Numbered from the stretch's first letter, positions 19,251 to 33,684 are shown. The stretch is 64,000 nt of DNA from Luzula sylvatica (GCA_946800325.1 OX326958.1:71979264-72043263); one strand, 5' to 3'. Program-made: numbers and translations. The notes: generated from the letters alone by a model not told the origin.

Positions 19251-22200
19251 GTGGTTTTCTTCAAAAAAAGAAAATTTGTTTGTGGTTTTCTTCAAAAAAA
19301 GAAAAATCAGTTTTTGGTTTTCTTCAAAAAAATAAAAATTAGTTTGTGGTTTTCTTCAAAAAATGAAAAATAGTTTGTGGTTTTCTTCAAAAAAGAAAAA
19401 TTAGTTTCTAGTTTTCTTCAAAAAAAGGAAAATTAGTTTCTGGTTTTTTAGAAAAAATGAAAATTAGTTTGTGGTTTTCTTCAAAAAAAGAAAATTAGTT
19501 TGTGGTTTTCTTCAAAAAATGAAAAATAGTTTGTGGTTTTCTTCAAAAAAATAAAATTAATTTGTGGTTTTCATTAAAAAAAAGAAAATTAGTTTGTGGT
19601 TTTCTTCCAAAAAAGAAAATTAGTTTGTGATTTTCTTCAAAAAAAGAAAAATCGGTTTGTGGTTTTCTTCAAAAAAAGAAAAAATCAGTTTGTGATTTTC
19701 TTCAAAAAAAGAAATTAGTTTGTGGTTTTTTTCAAAAAAAGAAAAATCAATTTGTGGTTTTCTTCGAAAAAAGAAAATTAGTTTGTGGTTTTCTTCAAAA
19801 AATTAAAAATTAGTTTGTGGTTTTCTTCAAAAAAAGAAAAAATTAGTTTGTGGTTTTCTTCAAAAAAAGAAAATTAGTTTGTGGTTTCCTTCAAAAAATT
19901 AAAAATTAGTTTGTGGTTTTCATCAAAAATAGAAAAATTAGTTTGTGGTTTTCTTCAAAAAAAAATATTTAGTTTGTGGTTTTCTTCCAAAAAAAAAATT
20001 TAGTTTGTGGTTTTCTTCAAAAAAAGAAAATTAGTTTGTGGTTTTCTTCAAAAAAAGAAAAATCAGTTTGTGGTTTTCTTCAAAAAAAGGAAATTAGTTT
20101 GTGGTTTTCTTCAAAAAAAAAAAATTAATTTGTGGCTTTCAACAAAAAAGGAAAATTAGTTTGTGGTTTTCTTCAAAAAAATAATATTAGTTTGTGGTTT
20201 TCATCCAAAAAAGAAAATTAGTTTGTGGTTTTATTCAAAAAAAGAAAATTAGTTCGTGGTTTTCTTCAAAAAAAGAAAAATAGTTTGTGGTTTTCTTCAA
20301 AAAAAAAAAAATTAGTTTGTGGTTTTTGGAAGAAAACCACAAAAAAAGAAAATTAGTTTGTGGTTTTCTTCAAAAAAAGAAAATTAGTTTGTGGTTTTCT
20401 TCAAAAAAAGAAAATTAGTTTGTGGTTTTATTCAAAGAAAGAGAAAATTAGTTTCAGATTTTCTTAAAAAAAAAAAACTTAGTTTGTGGTTTTCTTCAAT
20501 AAAAGAAATTTTGTTTGTGGTTTTCTTCCAAAAAAGAAAAATTAGTTTGTGGTTTTCTTCAAAAAAAGAAAATTAGTTTGTGGTTTTCTTCAAAAAAAGA
20601 AAAATTAGGTTGTGGTTTTCTTCAAAAAAAGAAAAATTAGTTTTTGGTTTTCTTCAAAAAAAGGAAATTAGTTTGTGGATTTCTTAAAAAAATGGAAATT
20701 AGTTTGTGGTTTTCTTCAAAAAAAGAAAAATTAGTTTTTGGTCTTCTTCAAAAAAAGAAAAATCAGTTTGTGGTTTTCTTAAAAAATAGAAAATTAGTTT
20801 GTGGTTTTCTTCAAAAAAGAAAAATTAGTTTCTAGTTTTCTTCAAAAAAAGGAAAATTAGTTTGTGGTTTTTTAGAAAAAATGAAAATTAGTTTGTGGTT
20901 TTCTTCAAAAAAAGAAAATTAGTTTGTGGTTTTCTTCAAAAAATGAAAATTAGTTTGTGGTTTTCTTCAAAAAAAGAAAATGAATTTGTGGTTTTCTTAA
21001 AAAAAAAGGAAGTAGTTTGTGGTTTTCTTCAAAAAAAGAAAATTAGTTCGTGATTTTCTTCCAAAAATGAAAATTAGTTTGTGGTTTTCTTCAAAAAAAG
21101 AAAATTAGTTTGTGGTATTCTTCAAAAAAAAAAATTAGTTGGTGGTATTCTTCAAAAAAAGAAAATTAGTTTGTGATTTTCTGGCTAAAAATAAAATTAG
21201 TTTGTGGTTTTCATCAAAAAAAGGAAATTAGTTTGTGGATTTCTTCATAAAAATAAAAATAAGTTTGTGGTTTTTCTTCATAAAAAGAAAATTAGTTTGT
21301 GGTTTTCTTCCAAAAAAGAAAATTAGTATGTGGTTATCTTCAAAAAAAGAAAAATGAGTTGGTGGTTTCCTTCATAAAAAGAAAAATTAGTATGTGGTTT
21401 TCATCAAAAAAAGAAAATTAGTTTGTGGTTTTCTTCAAAAAAGAAAAATTAGTTTGTAGATTTCTTCAAAAAAAGGAAAATTAGTTTGTGGTTTTTTTGA
21501 ATAAATGAAAATTAGTTTGTGGTATTTTTCCAAAAAAGAAAATTAGTTTGTGGTTTTCTTCAAAAAATGAAAATTTGTTTGTGGTTTTCTTCAAAAAAAG
21601 AAAATTAGTTTGTGGTTTTCTTCAAAAAATGAAAATTTGTTTGTCGTTTTCTTCAAAAAAAGAAAATCAGTATGTGGTTTTCTTCAAAAAAAGAAAATTA
21701 GTTTATGGTTTTCTTCAAAAAATGAAAAATTAGTTTGTGGTTTTCTTCCAAAAAAGAAAATTAGTTTGTGGTATTCTTCATAAGAAGAAAATTAGTTTGT
21801 GATTTTCTTCCAAAAAAGAAAATTAGTTTGTGGTTTTCTTAAAAAAAAAAAATTAGTTTGTGGTTTTCTTCAAAAAAAGAAATTTAGTTTGTGGTTTTCT
21901 TCAAAAAAAGAAAATTAGTTTGTGGTTTTCTTCAAAAAAAGAAATTTAGTTTGTGGTTTTCTTCAAAAAAAGATATTTAGTTTGTGGATTTCTTCAAAAA
22001 AAGAAAATTAGTTTGTGGTTTTCTTCAAAAAAAGAAAAATCAGTTTGTGGTTTTCTTCAAAAAAAGGAAATTAGTTTGTGGTTTTCTTCAAAAAAAAAAT
22101 TAGTTTTTGGTTTTCATCAAAAAAAGAAAATTAGTTTGTGGTTTTCTTCCAAAAAAGAAAATTAGTTTGTGATTTTCTTCAAAAAAAGAAAAATCAGTTT

Positions 22201-22319
22201 GTGGTTTTCTTCAAAAAAAAAAAATCAGTTTGTGATTTTCTTCAAAAAAAGAAAATTAGTTTGTGGTTTTTTTCAAAAAAAGAAAAATCAATTTGTGGTT
22301 TTCTTCGAAAAAAGAAAAT

Positions 22320-23940
22320 TAGTTTGTGGTTTTCTTCAAAAAATTAAAAATTAGTTTGTGGTTTTCTTCAAAAAAAGAAAAATTAGTTTGTGGTTTTCTT
22401 CAAAAAAAGAAAATTAGTTTGTGGTTTCCTTCAAAAAATTAAAAATTAGTTTGTGGTTTTCATCAAAAAAAGAAAAATTAGTTTGTGGTTTTCTTCAAAA
22501 AAAGAAATTTTGTTTGTGGTTTTCTTCAAAAAAAGAAATTTAGTTTGTGGTTTTCTTCAAAAAAAGAAAAATCAGTTTGTGGTTTTCTTCAAAAAAAGAA
22601 AAATCAGTATGTGGTTTTCATCAAAAAAAGAAAATTAGTTTGTGGTTTTCTTCAAAAAAGAAAAATTAGTTTGTAGATTTCTTCAAAAAAAGGAAAATTA
22701 GTTTGTGGTTTTTTTGAATAAATGAAAATTAGTTTGTGGTATTTTTCCAAAAAAGAAAATTAGTTTGTGGTTTTCTTCAAAAAATGAAAATTTGTTTGTG
22801 GTTTTCTTCAAAAAAAGAAAATTAGTTTGTGGTTTTCTTCAAAAAATGAAAATTAGTTTGTCGTTTTCTTCAAAAAAAGGAAATCAGTATGTGGTTTTCT
22901 TCAAAAAAAGAAAATTAGTTTATGGTTTTCTTCAAAAAATGAAAAATTAGTTTGTGGTTTTCTTCAAAAAAAGAAAATGAATTTGTGGTTTTCTTAAAAA
23001 AAAAGGAAGTAGTTTGTGGTTTTCTTCAAAAAAAGAAAATTAGTTCGTGATTTTCTTCCAAAAATGAAAATTAGTTTGTGGTTTTCTTCAAAAAAAAAAT
23101 TAGTTGGTGGTATTCTTCAAAAAAAGAAAATTAGTTTGTGATTTTCTGGCAAAAAATAAAATTAGTTTGTGGTTTTCATCAAAAAAAGGAAATTAGTTTG
23201 TGGTTTTCTTCAAAAAAAAGAAATTAGTTTGTGGTTTTCTTCATAAAAATAAAAATAAGTTTGTGGTTTTTCTTCATAAAAAGAAAATTAGTTTGTGGTT
23301 TTCTTCCAAAAAAGAAAATTAGTATGTGGTTATTTTCAAAAAAAGAAAAATGAGTTGGTGGTTTCCTTCATAAAAAGAAAAATTAGTATGTGGTTTTCAT
23401 CAAAAAAAGAAAATTAGTTTGTGGTTTTCTTCAAAAAAGAAAAATTAGTTTGTAGATTTCTTCAAAAAAAGGAAAATTAGTTTGTGGTTTTTTTGAATAA
23501 ATGAAAATTAGTTTGTGGTATTTTTCCAAAAAAGAAAATTAGTTTGTGGTTTTCTTCAAAAAATGAAAATTTGTTTGTGGTTTTCTTCAAAAAAAGAAAA
23601 TTAGTTTGTGGTTTTCTTCAAAAAATGAAAATTAGTTTGTCGTTTTCTTCAAAAAAAGGAAATCAGTATGTGGTTTTCTTAAAAAAAAGAAAATTAGTTT
23701 ATGGTTTTCTTCAAAAAATGAACAATTAGTTTGTGGTTTTCTTCCAAAAAAGAAAATTAGTTTGTGGTATTCTTCAAAAAAAGAAAATTAGTTTGTGATT
23801 TTCTTCCAAAAAAGAAAATTAGTTTGTTGTTTTCTTCAAAAAAAAAAATTAGTTTGTGGTTTTCTTCAAAAAAAGAAATTTAGTTTGTTGTTTTCTTCAA
23901 AAAAAGAAAATTAGATTGTGGTTTTCTTCAAAAAAAGAAA
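22320..23940 (+). repeat. Segmental duplicate A1 (pairs with 25160-26780)
   Basis: Matches 25160-26780 almost base for base at an offset of 2,840 bp; the flanks diverge at both ends. One mismatch noted is TTGTTG at 23826 against TTGTGG at 26666. Confidence 0.85.
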
Positions 23941-25180
23941 AATCAGTTTGTGGTTTTCTTCAAAAAATTAAAAATTAGTTTGTGGTTTTCTTCAAAAAAA
24001 GAAAAATTAGTTTGTGGTTTTCTTCAAAAAAAGAAAATTAGTTTGTGGTTTTCTTCAAAAAATGAAAATTAGTTTGTCGTTTTCTTCAAAAAAAGGAAAT
24101 CAGTATGTGGTTTTCTTCAAAAAAAGAAAATTAGTTTATGGTTTTCTTCAAAAAATGAAAAATTAGTTTGTGGTTTTCTTCAAAAAAAGAAAATGAATTT
24201 GTGGTTTTCTTAAAAAAAAAGGAAGTAGTTTGTGGTTTTCTTCAAAAAAAGAAAATTAGTTCGTGATTTTCTTCCAAAAATGAAAATTAGTTTGTGGTTT
24301 TCTTCAAAAAAAAAATTAGTTGGTGGTATTCTTCAAAAAAAGAAAATTAGTTTGTGATTTTCTGGCAAAAAATAAAATTAGTTTGTGGTTTTCATCAAAA
24401 AAAGGAAATTAGTTTGTGGTTTTCTTCAAAAAAAAGAAATTAGTTTGTGGTTTTCTTCATAAAAATAAAAATAAGTTTGTGGTTTTTCTTCATAAAAAGA
24501 AAATTAGTTTGTGGTTTTCTTCCAAAAAAGAAAATTAGTATGTGGTTATTTTCAAAAAAAGAAAAATGAGTTGGTGGTTTCCTTCATAAAAAGAAAAATT
24601 AGTATGTGGTTTTCATCAAAAAAAGAAAATTAGTTTGTGGTTTTCTTCAAAAAAGAAAAATTAGTTTGTAGATTTCTTCAAAAAAAGGAAAATTAGTTTG
24701 TGGTTTTTTTGAATAAATGAAAATTAGTTTGTGGTATTTTTCCAAAAAAGAAAATTAGTTTGTGGTTTTCTTCAAAAAATGAAAATTTGTTTGTGGTTTT
24801 CTTCAAAAAAAGAAAATTAGTTTGTGGTTTTCTTCAAAAAATGAAAATTAGTTTGTCGTTTTCTTCAAAAAAAGGAAATCAGTATGTGGTTTTCTTAAAA
24901 AAAAGAAAATTAGTTTATGGTTTTCTTCAAAAAATGAACAATTAGTTTGTGGTTTTCTTCCAAAAAAGAAAATTAGTTTGTGGTATTCTTCAAAAAAAGA
25001 AAATTAGTTTGTGATTTTCTTCCAAAAAAGAAAATTAGTTTGTTGTTTTCTTCAAAAAAAAAAATTAGTTTGTGGTTTTCTTCAAAAAAAGAAATTTAGT
25101 TTGTTGTTTTCTTCAAAAAAAGAAAATTAGATTGTGGTTTTCTTCAAAAAAAGAAAAATCAGTTTGTGGTTTTCTTCAAA
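22760..25180 (+). repeat. 1,216-bp tandem duplication
   Basis: Sequence from about 22.76-23.96 kb repeats at +1,216 bp. The ordered landmarks are TTTGTCGTTTTC, GTTTCCTTCATAAAAAG and TTTTTTGAATAAATG. The third copy, near 25.6 kb, is a further 1,624 bp on, which together makes the 2,840-bp offset. Confidence 0.75.
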
Positions 25181-27179
25181 AAATTAAAAATTAGTTTGTG
25201 GTTTTCTTCAAAAAAAGAAAAATTAGTTTGTGGTTTTCTTCAAAAAAAGAAAATTAGTTTGTGGTTTCCTTCAAAAAATTAAAAATTAGTTTGTGGTTTT
25301 CATCAAAAAAAGAAAAATTAGTTTGTGGTTTTCTTCAAAAAAAGAAATTTTGTTTGTGGTTTTCTTCAAAAAAAGAAATTTAGTTTGTGGTTTTCTTCAA
25401 AAAAAGAAAAATCAGTTTGTGGTTTTCTTCAAAAAAAGAAAAATCAGTATGTGGTTTTCATCAAAAAAAGAAAATTAGTTTGTGGTTTTCTTCAAAAAAG
25501 AAAAATTAGTTTGTAGATTTCTTCAAAAAAAGGAAAATTAGTTTGTGGTTTTTTTGAATAAATGAAAATTAGTTTGTGGTATTTTTCCAAAAAAGAAAAT
25601 TAGTTTGTGGTTTTCTTCAAAAAATGAAAATTTGTTTGTGGTTTTCTTCAAAAAAAGAAAATTAGTTTGTGGTTTTCTTCAAAAAATGAAAATTAGTTTG
25701 TCGTTTTCTTCAAAAAAAGGAAATCAGTATGTGGTTTTCTTCAAAAAAAGAAAATTAGTTTATGGTTTTCTTCAAAAAATGAAAAATTAGTTTGTGGTTT
25801 TCTTCAAAAAAAGAAAATGAATTTGTGGTTTTCTTAAAAAAAAAGGAAGTAGTTTGTGGTTTTCTTCAAAAAAAGAAAATTAGTTCGTGATTTTCTTCCA
25901 AAAATGAAAATTAGTTTGTGGTTTTCTTCAAAAAAAAAATTAGTTGGTGGTATTCTTCAAAAAAAGAAAATTAGTTTGTGATTTTCTGGCAAAAAATAAA
26001 ATTAGTTTGTGGTTTTCATCAAAAAAAGGAAATTAGTTTGTGGTTTTCTTCAAAAAAAAGAAATTAGTTTGTGGTTTTCTTCATAAAAATAAAAATAAGT
26101 TTGTGGTTTTTCTTCATAAAAAGAAAATTAGTTTGTGGTTTTCTTCCAAAAAAGAAAATTAGTATGTGGTTATTTTCAAAAAAAGAAAAATGAGTTGGTG
26201 GTTTCCTTCATAAAAAGAAAAATTAGTATGTGGTTTTCATCAAAAAAAGAAAATTAGTTTGTGGTTTTCTTCAAAAAAGAAAAATTAGTTTGTAGATTTC
26301 TTCAAAAAAAGGAAAATTAGTTTGTGGTTTTTTTGAATAAATGAAAATTAGTTTGTGGTATTTTTCCAAAAAAGAAAATTAGTTTGTGGTTTTCTTCAAA
26401 AAATGAAAATTTGTTTGTGGTTTTCTTCAAAAAAAGAAAATTAGTTTGTGGTTTTCTTCAAAAAATGAAAATTAGTTTGTCGTTTTCTTCAAAAAAAGGA
26501 AATCAGTATGTGGTTTTCTTAAAAAAAAGAAAATTAGTTTATGGTTTTCTTCAAAAAATGAACAATTAGTTTGTGGTTTTCTTCCAAAAAAGAAAATTAG
26601 TTTGTGGTATTCTTCAAAAAAAGAAAATTAGTTTGTGATTTTCTTCCAAAAAAGAAAATTAGTTTGTGGTTTTCTTCAAAAAAAAAAATTAGTTTGTGGT
26701 TTTCTTCAAAAAAAGAAATTTAGTTTGTTGTTTTCTTCAAAAAAAGAAAATTAGATTGTGGTTTTCTTCAAAAAAAGAAATTTAGTTTGTGGTTTTCTTC
26801 AAAAAAAGATATTTAGTTTGTGGATTTCTTCAAAAAAAGAAAATTAGTTTGTGGTTTTCTTCAAAAAAAGAAAAATCAGTTTGTGGTTTTCTTCAAAAAA
26901 AGGAAATTAGTTTGTGGTTTTCTTAAAAAAAAAAAATTAGTTTTTGGTTTTCATCAAAAAAAGAAAATTAGTTTGTGGTTTTCTTCCAAAAAAGAAAATT
27001 AGTTTGTGATTTTCTTCAAAAAAAGAAAAATCAGTTTGTGGTTTTCTTCAAAAAATGAAAAATCAGTTTGTGATTTTCTTCAAAAAAAGAAAATTAGTTT
27101 GTGGTTTTTTTCAATAAAAGAAAAATCAATTTGTGGTTTTCTTCGAAAAAAGAAAATTAGTTTGTGGTTTTCTTCAAAA

Positions 27180-30100
27180 AATTAAAAATTAGTTTGTGGT
27201 TTTCTTCAAAAAAAGAAAAATTAGTCTGTGGTTTTCTTCAAAAAAAGAAAATTAGTTTGTGGTTTCCTTCAAAAAATTAAAAATTAGTTTGTGGTTTTCA
27301 TCAAAAAAAGAAAAATTAGTTTGTGGTTTTCTTCAAAAAAAGAAATTTTGTTTGTGGTTTTCTTCAAAAAAAGAAATTTAGTTTGTGGTTTTCTTCAAAA
27401 AAAGAAAAATCAGTTTGTGGTTTTCTTCAAAAAAAGAAAAATCAGTATTTGGTTTTCATCAAAAAAAGAAAATTGGTTTGTGGTTTTCTTCAAAAAAGAA
27501 AAATTAGTTTGTAGATTTCTTCAAAAAAAGGAAAATTAGTTTGTGGTTTTTTTGAATAAGTGAAAATTAGTTTGTGGTATTTTTCCAAAAAAGAAAATTA
27601 GGTTGTGGTTTTCTTCAAAAAATGAAAATTTGTTTGTGGTTTTCTTCAAAAAAAGAAAATTAGTTTGTGGTTTTCTTCAAAAAATGAAAATTAGTTTGTC
27701 GTTTTCTTCAAAAAAAAGGAAATCAGTATGTGGTTTTCTTAAAAAAAAGAAAATTAGTTTATAGTTTTCTTCAAAAAATGAAAAATTAGTTTGTGGTTTT
27801 CTTCCAAAAAAGAAAATTAGTTTGTGGTATTCTTCAAAAAAAGAAAATTAGTTTGTGATTTTCTCCCAAAAAAGAAAATTAGTTTGTGGTTTTCTTCAAA
27901 AAAAGGAAATTAGTTTGTGGTTTTCTCCAAAAAAAAGAAATTAGTTTGTGGTTTTCTTCATAAAAATAAAAATAAGTTTGTGGTTTTTCTTCATAAAAAG
28001 AAAATTAGTTTGTGGTTTTCTTCCAAAAAAGAAAATTAGTATGTGGTTATTTTCAAAAAAAGAAAAATGAGTTGGTGGTTTCCTTCATAAAAAGAAAAAT
28101 TAGTATGTGGTTTTCATCAAAAAAAGAAAATTAGTTTGTGGTTTTCTTCAAAAAAGAAAAATTAGTTTGTAGATTTCTTCAAAAAAAGGAAAATTAGTTT
28201 GTGGTTTTTTTGAATAAATGAAAATTAGTTTGTGGTATTTTTCCAAAAAAGAAAATTAGTTTGTGGTTTTCTTCAAAAAATGAAAATTTGTTTGTGGTTT
28301 TCTTCAAAAAAAGAAAATTAGTTTGTGGTTTTTCTTCAAAAAATGAAAATTAGTTTGTCGTTTTCTTCAAAAAAAGGAAATCAGTATGTGGTTTTCTTAA
28401 AAAAAAGAAAATTAGTTTATGGTTTTCTTCAAAAAATGAAAAATTAGTTTGTGGTTTTCTTCCAAAAAAGAAAATTAGTTTGTGGTATTCTTCAAAAAAA
28501 GAAAATTAGTTTGTGATTTTCTTCCAAAAAAGAAAATTAGTTTGTGGTTTTCTTCAAAAAAAAAAATTAGTTTGTGGTTTTCTTCAAAAAAAGAAATTTA
28601 GTTTGTTGTTTTCTTCAAAAAAAGAAAATTAGATTGTGGTTTTCTTCAAAAAAAGAAATTTAGTTTGTGGTTTTCTTCAAAAAAAGATATTTAGTTTGTG
28701 GATTTCTTCAAAAAAAGAAAATTAGTTTGTGGTTTTCTTCAAAAAAAGAAAAATTAGTTTGTGGTTTTCTTCAAAAAAAGGAAATTAGTTTGTGGTTTTC
28801 TTAAAAAAAAAAAATTAGTTTTTGGTTTTCATCAAAAAAAGAAAATTAGTTTGTGGTTTTCTTCCAAAAAAGAAAATTAGTTTGTGATTTTCTTCAAAAA
28901 AAGAAAAATCAGTTTGTGGTTTTCTTCAAAAAATGAAAAATCAATTTGTGGTTTTCTTCGAAAAAAGAAAATTAGTTTGTGGTTTTCTTCAAAAAATTAA
29001 AAATTAGTTTGTGGTTTTCTTCAAAAAAAGAAAAATTAGTCTGTGGTTTTCTTCAAAAAAAGAAAATTAGTTTGTGGTTTCCTTCAAAAAATTAAAAATT
29101 AGTTTGTGGTTTTCATCAAAAAAGGAAAAATTAGTTTGTGGTTTTCTTCAAAAAAAGAAATTTTGTTTGTGGTTTTCTTCAAAAAAAGAAATTTAGTTTG
29201 TGGTTTTCTTCAAAAAAAGAAAAATCAGTTTGTGGTTTTCTTCAAAAAAAAAAAAATCAGTATTTGGTTTTCATCAAAAAAAGAAAATTGGTTTGTGGTT
29301 TTCTTCAAAAAAGAAAAATTAGTTTGTAGATTTCTTCAAAAAAAGGAAAATTAGTTTGTGGTTTTTTTGAATAAATGAAAATTAGTTTGTGGTATTTTTC
29401 CAAAAAAGAAAATTAGGTTGTGGTTTTCTTCAAAAAATGAAAATTTGTTTGTGGTTTTCTTCAAAAAAAGAAAATTAGTTTGTGGTTTTCTTCAAAAAAT
29501 GAAAATTAGTTTGTCGTTTTCTTCAAAAAAAAGGAAATCAGTATGTGGTTTTCTTAAAAAAAAGAAAATTAGTTTATAGTTTTCTTCAAAAAATGAAAAA
29601 TTAGTTTGTGGTTTTCTTCCAAAAAAGAAAATTAGTTTGTGGTATTCTTCAAAAAAAGAAAATTAGTTTGTGATTTTCTTCCAAAAAAGAAAATTAGTTT
29701 GTGGTTTTCTTCAAAAAAAAAAATTAGTTTGTGGTTTTCTTCAAAAAAAGAAATTTAGTTTGTGGTTTTCTTCAAAAAAAGAAAATTAGTTTGTGGTTTT
29801 CTTCAAAAAAAGAAATTTAGTTTGTGGTTTTCTTCAAAAAAAAGATATTTAGTTTGTGGATTTCTTCAAAAAAAGAAAATTAGTTTGTGGTTTTCTTCAA
29901 AAAAAGAAAAATCACTTTGTGGTTTTCTTCAAAAAAGGAAATTAGTTTGTGGTTTTCTTCAAAAAAAAAAATTAGTTTTTGGTTTTCATCAAAAAAAGAA
30001 AATTACTTTGTGGTTTTCTTCCAAAAAAGAAAATTAGTTTGTGATTTTCTTCAAAAAAAGAAAAATCAGTTTGTGATTTTCTTCAAAAAAAGATAATTAT

Positions 30101-30740
30101 TTTGTGGTTTTTTTCAAAAAAAGAAAAATCAATTTGTGGTTTTCTTCGAAAAAAGAAAATTAGTTTGTGGTTTTCTTCGAAAAAAGAAAATTAGTTTGTG
30201 GTTTTCTTCAAAAAATTAAAAATTAGTTTGTGGTTTTCTTCAAAAAAAGAAAAATTAGTTTGTGATTTTTTTCAAAAAAAGAAAAATCAGTTTGTGGTTT
30301 TCTTCAAAAAAAGAAAAATCAGTTTGTGATTTTCTTCAAAAAAAGAAAATTAGTTTGTGGTTTTTTTCAAAAAAAGAAAAATCAATTTGTAGTTTTCTTC
30401 GAAAAAAGAAAATTAGTTTGTGGTTTTCTTCAAAAAATTAAAAATTAGTTTGTGGTTTTCTTCAAAAAAAGAAAAATTAGTTTGTGGTTTTCTTCAAAAA
30501 AAGAAAATTAGTTTGTGGTTTCCTTCAAAAAATTAAAAATTAGTTTGTGGTTTTCATCAAAAAAAGAAAAATTAGTTTGTGGTCTTCTTCAAAAAAAGAA
30601 ATTTTGTTTGTGGTTTTCTTCAAAAAAAGAAATTTAGTTTGTGGTTTTCTTCAAAAAAAGAAAATTAGTTTGTGGTTTTCTTCAAAAAAAAAAATTAGTT
30701 TGTGCTTTTCATCAAAAAAAGAAAATTATTTTGTGGTTTT
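27180..30740 (+). repeat. 1,815-bp offset tandem duplication
   Basis: The variant order starting AAAAAATTAAAAATTAG at 27,180 recurs from about 28,995 at an offset of 1,815 bp, including the rare CAGTATTTGG unit (27,443 and 29,258) and GTTTATAGTTTTC. Confidence 0.7.
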
Positions 30741-33684
30741 TTTCAAAAAAAAAAATGAGTTTGTGGTTTTCTTCAAAAAAAGAAAAATCAGTTTGTGGTT
30801 TTCTTCAAAAAAAGAAAAATCAGTTTGTGATTTTCTTCAAAAAAAGAAAATTAGTTTGTGGTTTTTTTCAAAAAAAGAAAAATCAGTTTGTGGTTTTCTT
30901 CGAAAAAAGAAAATTAGTTTGTGGCTTTCATCAAAAAAGGAAAATTAGTTTGTGGTTTTCTTCAAAAAAATAATATTAGTTTGTGGTTTTCAACCAAAAA
31001 AGAAAAATAGTTTGTGGTTTTATTCAAAATAAGAAAATTTGTTTGTGGTTTTCTTCAAAAAAAGAAAAATCAGTTTGTGGTTTTCATCAAAAAAATAAAA
31101 ATTAGTTTGTGGTTTTCTTCAAAAAATGAAAATTAGTTTGTGGTTTTCTTCAAAAAAGAAAAATTAGTTTCTAGTTTTCTTCAAAAAAAGGAAAATTAGT
31201 TTGTTGTTTTTTAGAAAAAATGAAAATTAGTTTGTGGTTTTCTTCAAAAATAGAAAATTAGTTTATGGTTTTCTTCAAAAAATTAAAATTAGTTTGTGGT
31301 TTTCTTCAAAAAAAGAAAATTAGTTTGTGGTTTTCTTCAAAAAAAGGAAGTAGTTTGTGGTTTTCTTCAAAAAAAGAAAATTAGTTCGTGATTTTCTTCC
31401 AAAAAAGAAAATTAGTTTGTGGTTTTCTTCAAAAAAAGAAAATTAGTTTGTGGTTTTCTTAATAAAAAGAAAATTAGTTTGTGGTTTTCTTCCAAAAAAG
31501 AAAATTAGTATGTGGTTATCTTCAAAAAAAGAAAAAATTAGTTTGTGGTTTTGTTCTAAAAAAGAAATTAGTTTGTGGTTTTGTTCTAAAAAAGAAATTA
31601 GTTTGTGGTTTTCTTCAAAATAAGAAAATTTGTTTGTGGTTTTCTTAAAAAAAAGAAAAATCGGTTTGTGGTTTTCTTCAAAAAAATAAAAATTAGTTTG
31701 TGGTTTTCTTCAAAAAATGAAAATTAGTTTGTGGTTTTCTTCAAAAAAGAAAAATTAGTTTCTAGTTTTCTTAAAAAAAAGGAAAATTAGTTTGTAGTTT
31801 TTTAGAAAAAATGAAAATTAGTTTGTGGGTTTCTTCAAAAAAAGAAAATTAGTTTGTGGTTTTCTTCAAAAAATGAAAATTAGTTTGTGGTTTTCTTCAA
31901 AAAAAGAAAATTAGTTTGTGGTTTTCTTCAAAAAAAGGAAGTAGTTTGTGGTTTTCTTCAAAAAAAGAAAATTAGTTCGTGATTTTCTTCCAAAAAAGAA
32001 AATTAGTTTGTGGTTTTCTTCAAAAAAAGAAAATTAGTTTGTTGTATTCTTCAAAAAAAGAAAATTAGTTTGTGATTTTCTTCCAAAAAAGAAAATTAGT
32101 TTGTGGTTTTCATTAAAAAAAGGAAATTAGTTTGTGGTTTTCTTCAAAAAAAGGAAATTAGTTTGAGGTTTTCTTCGTAAAAATAAAAATAAGTTTGTGG
32201 TTTTCTTCATAAAAAGAAAATTAGTTTGTGGTTTTCTTCCAAAAAAGAAAATTAGTATGTGGTTATCTTCAAAAAAAGAAAAAAGAGTTTGTGGTTTCCT
32301 TCAAAAAAAGAAAAATTAGTTTGTGGTTTTCATCAAAAAAAGAAAATTAGTTTGTGGTTTTCTTCAAAAAAGAAAAATTAGTTTGTAGTTTTCTTCAAAA
32401 AAAGGAAAATTAGTTTGTCGTTTTTTTGAAAAAATGAAAATTAGTTTGTGGTTTTCTTCCAAAAAAGAAAATTAGTTTGTGGTTTTCTTCAAAAAATGAA
32501 AATTTGTTTGTGGTTTTCTTCAAAAAAAGAAAATTAGTTTGTGGTTTTCTTAAAAAAATGAAAATTAGTTTGTCGTTTTCTTCAAAAAAAGGAAATCAGT
32601 ATGTGGTTTTCTTCAAAAAAAGAAAATTAGTTTATGGATTTCTTCAAAAAATGAAAAATTAGTTTGTGGTTTTCTTCCAAAAAAGAAAATTAGTTTGTGG
32701 TATTCTTAAAAAAAAGAAAATTAGTTTGTGATTTTCTTCCAAAAAAGAAAATTAGTCTGTGGTTTTCTTCAAAAAAAGGAAATTAGTTTGTGGTTTTCTT
32801 CAAGAAAAGAAATTTAGTTTGTGGTTTTCTTCAAAAAAAGAAAAATTAGTTTGTGGTTTTCTTCAAAAAAAGAAATTTAGTTTGTGGTTTTCTTCAAAAA
32901 AAGATATTTAGTTTGCGGATTTCTTCAAAAAAAGAAAATTAGTTTGTGGTTTTCTTCAAAAAAAAAAAAATCAGTTTGTGGTTTTCTTCAATAAAAGGAA
33001 ATTATTTTGTGGTTTTCTTCCAAAAAAAAATTAGTTTTTGGTTTTTATCAAAAAAAGAAAATTAGTTTGCGGTTTTCTTCCAAAAAAGAAATTTAGTTTG
33101 TGATTATCTTCAAAAAAAGAAAAATCAGTTTGTGGTTTTCTTCAAAAAAAGAAAAATCTGTTTGTGATTTTCTTCAAAAAAAGAAAATTAGTTTGTGGTT
33201 TTTTTCAAAAAAAGAAAAATCAATTTGTGGTTTTCTTCGAAAAAAGAAAATTAGTTTGTGGTTTTCTTCAAAAAATTAAAAATTAGTTTGTGGTTTTCTT
33301 CAAAAAAAGAAAACTTAGTTTGTGGTTTTCTTCAAAAAAAGAAAATTAGTTTGTGGATTCCTTCAAAAAATTAAAAATTAGTTTGTGGTTTTCATCAAAA
33401 AAAGAAAAATTAGTTTGTGGTTTTCTTCAAAAAAAGAAATTTTGTTTGTGGTTTTCTGCAAAAAAAGAAATTATGTTTGTGGTTTTCTTCAAAAAAAGAA
33501 AATTAGTTTGTGGCTTTCTTCAAAAAAAGAAAAATCAGTTTGTGATTTTCTTCAAAAAAAGGAAATTAGTTTGTGGTTTTCTTCATAAAAAAAAATTAGT
33601 TTGTGGTTTTCATCAAAAAAAGAAAATTATTTTTTGGTTTTCTTCAAAAAAAAAAATGAGTTTGTGGTTTTCTTCAAAAAAAGA

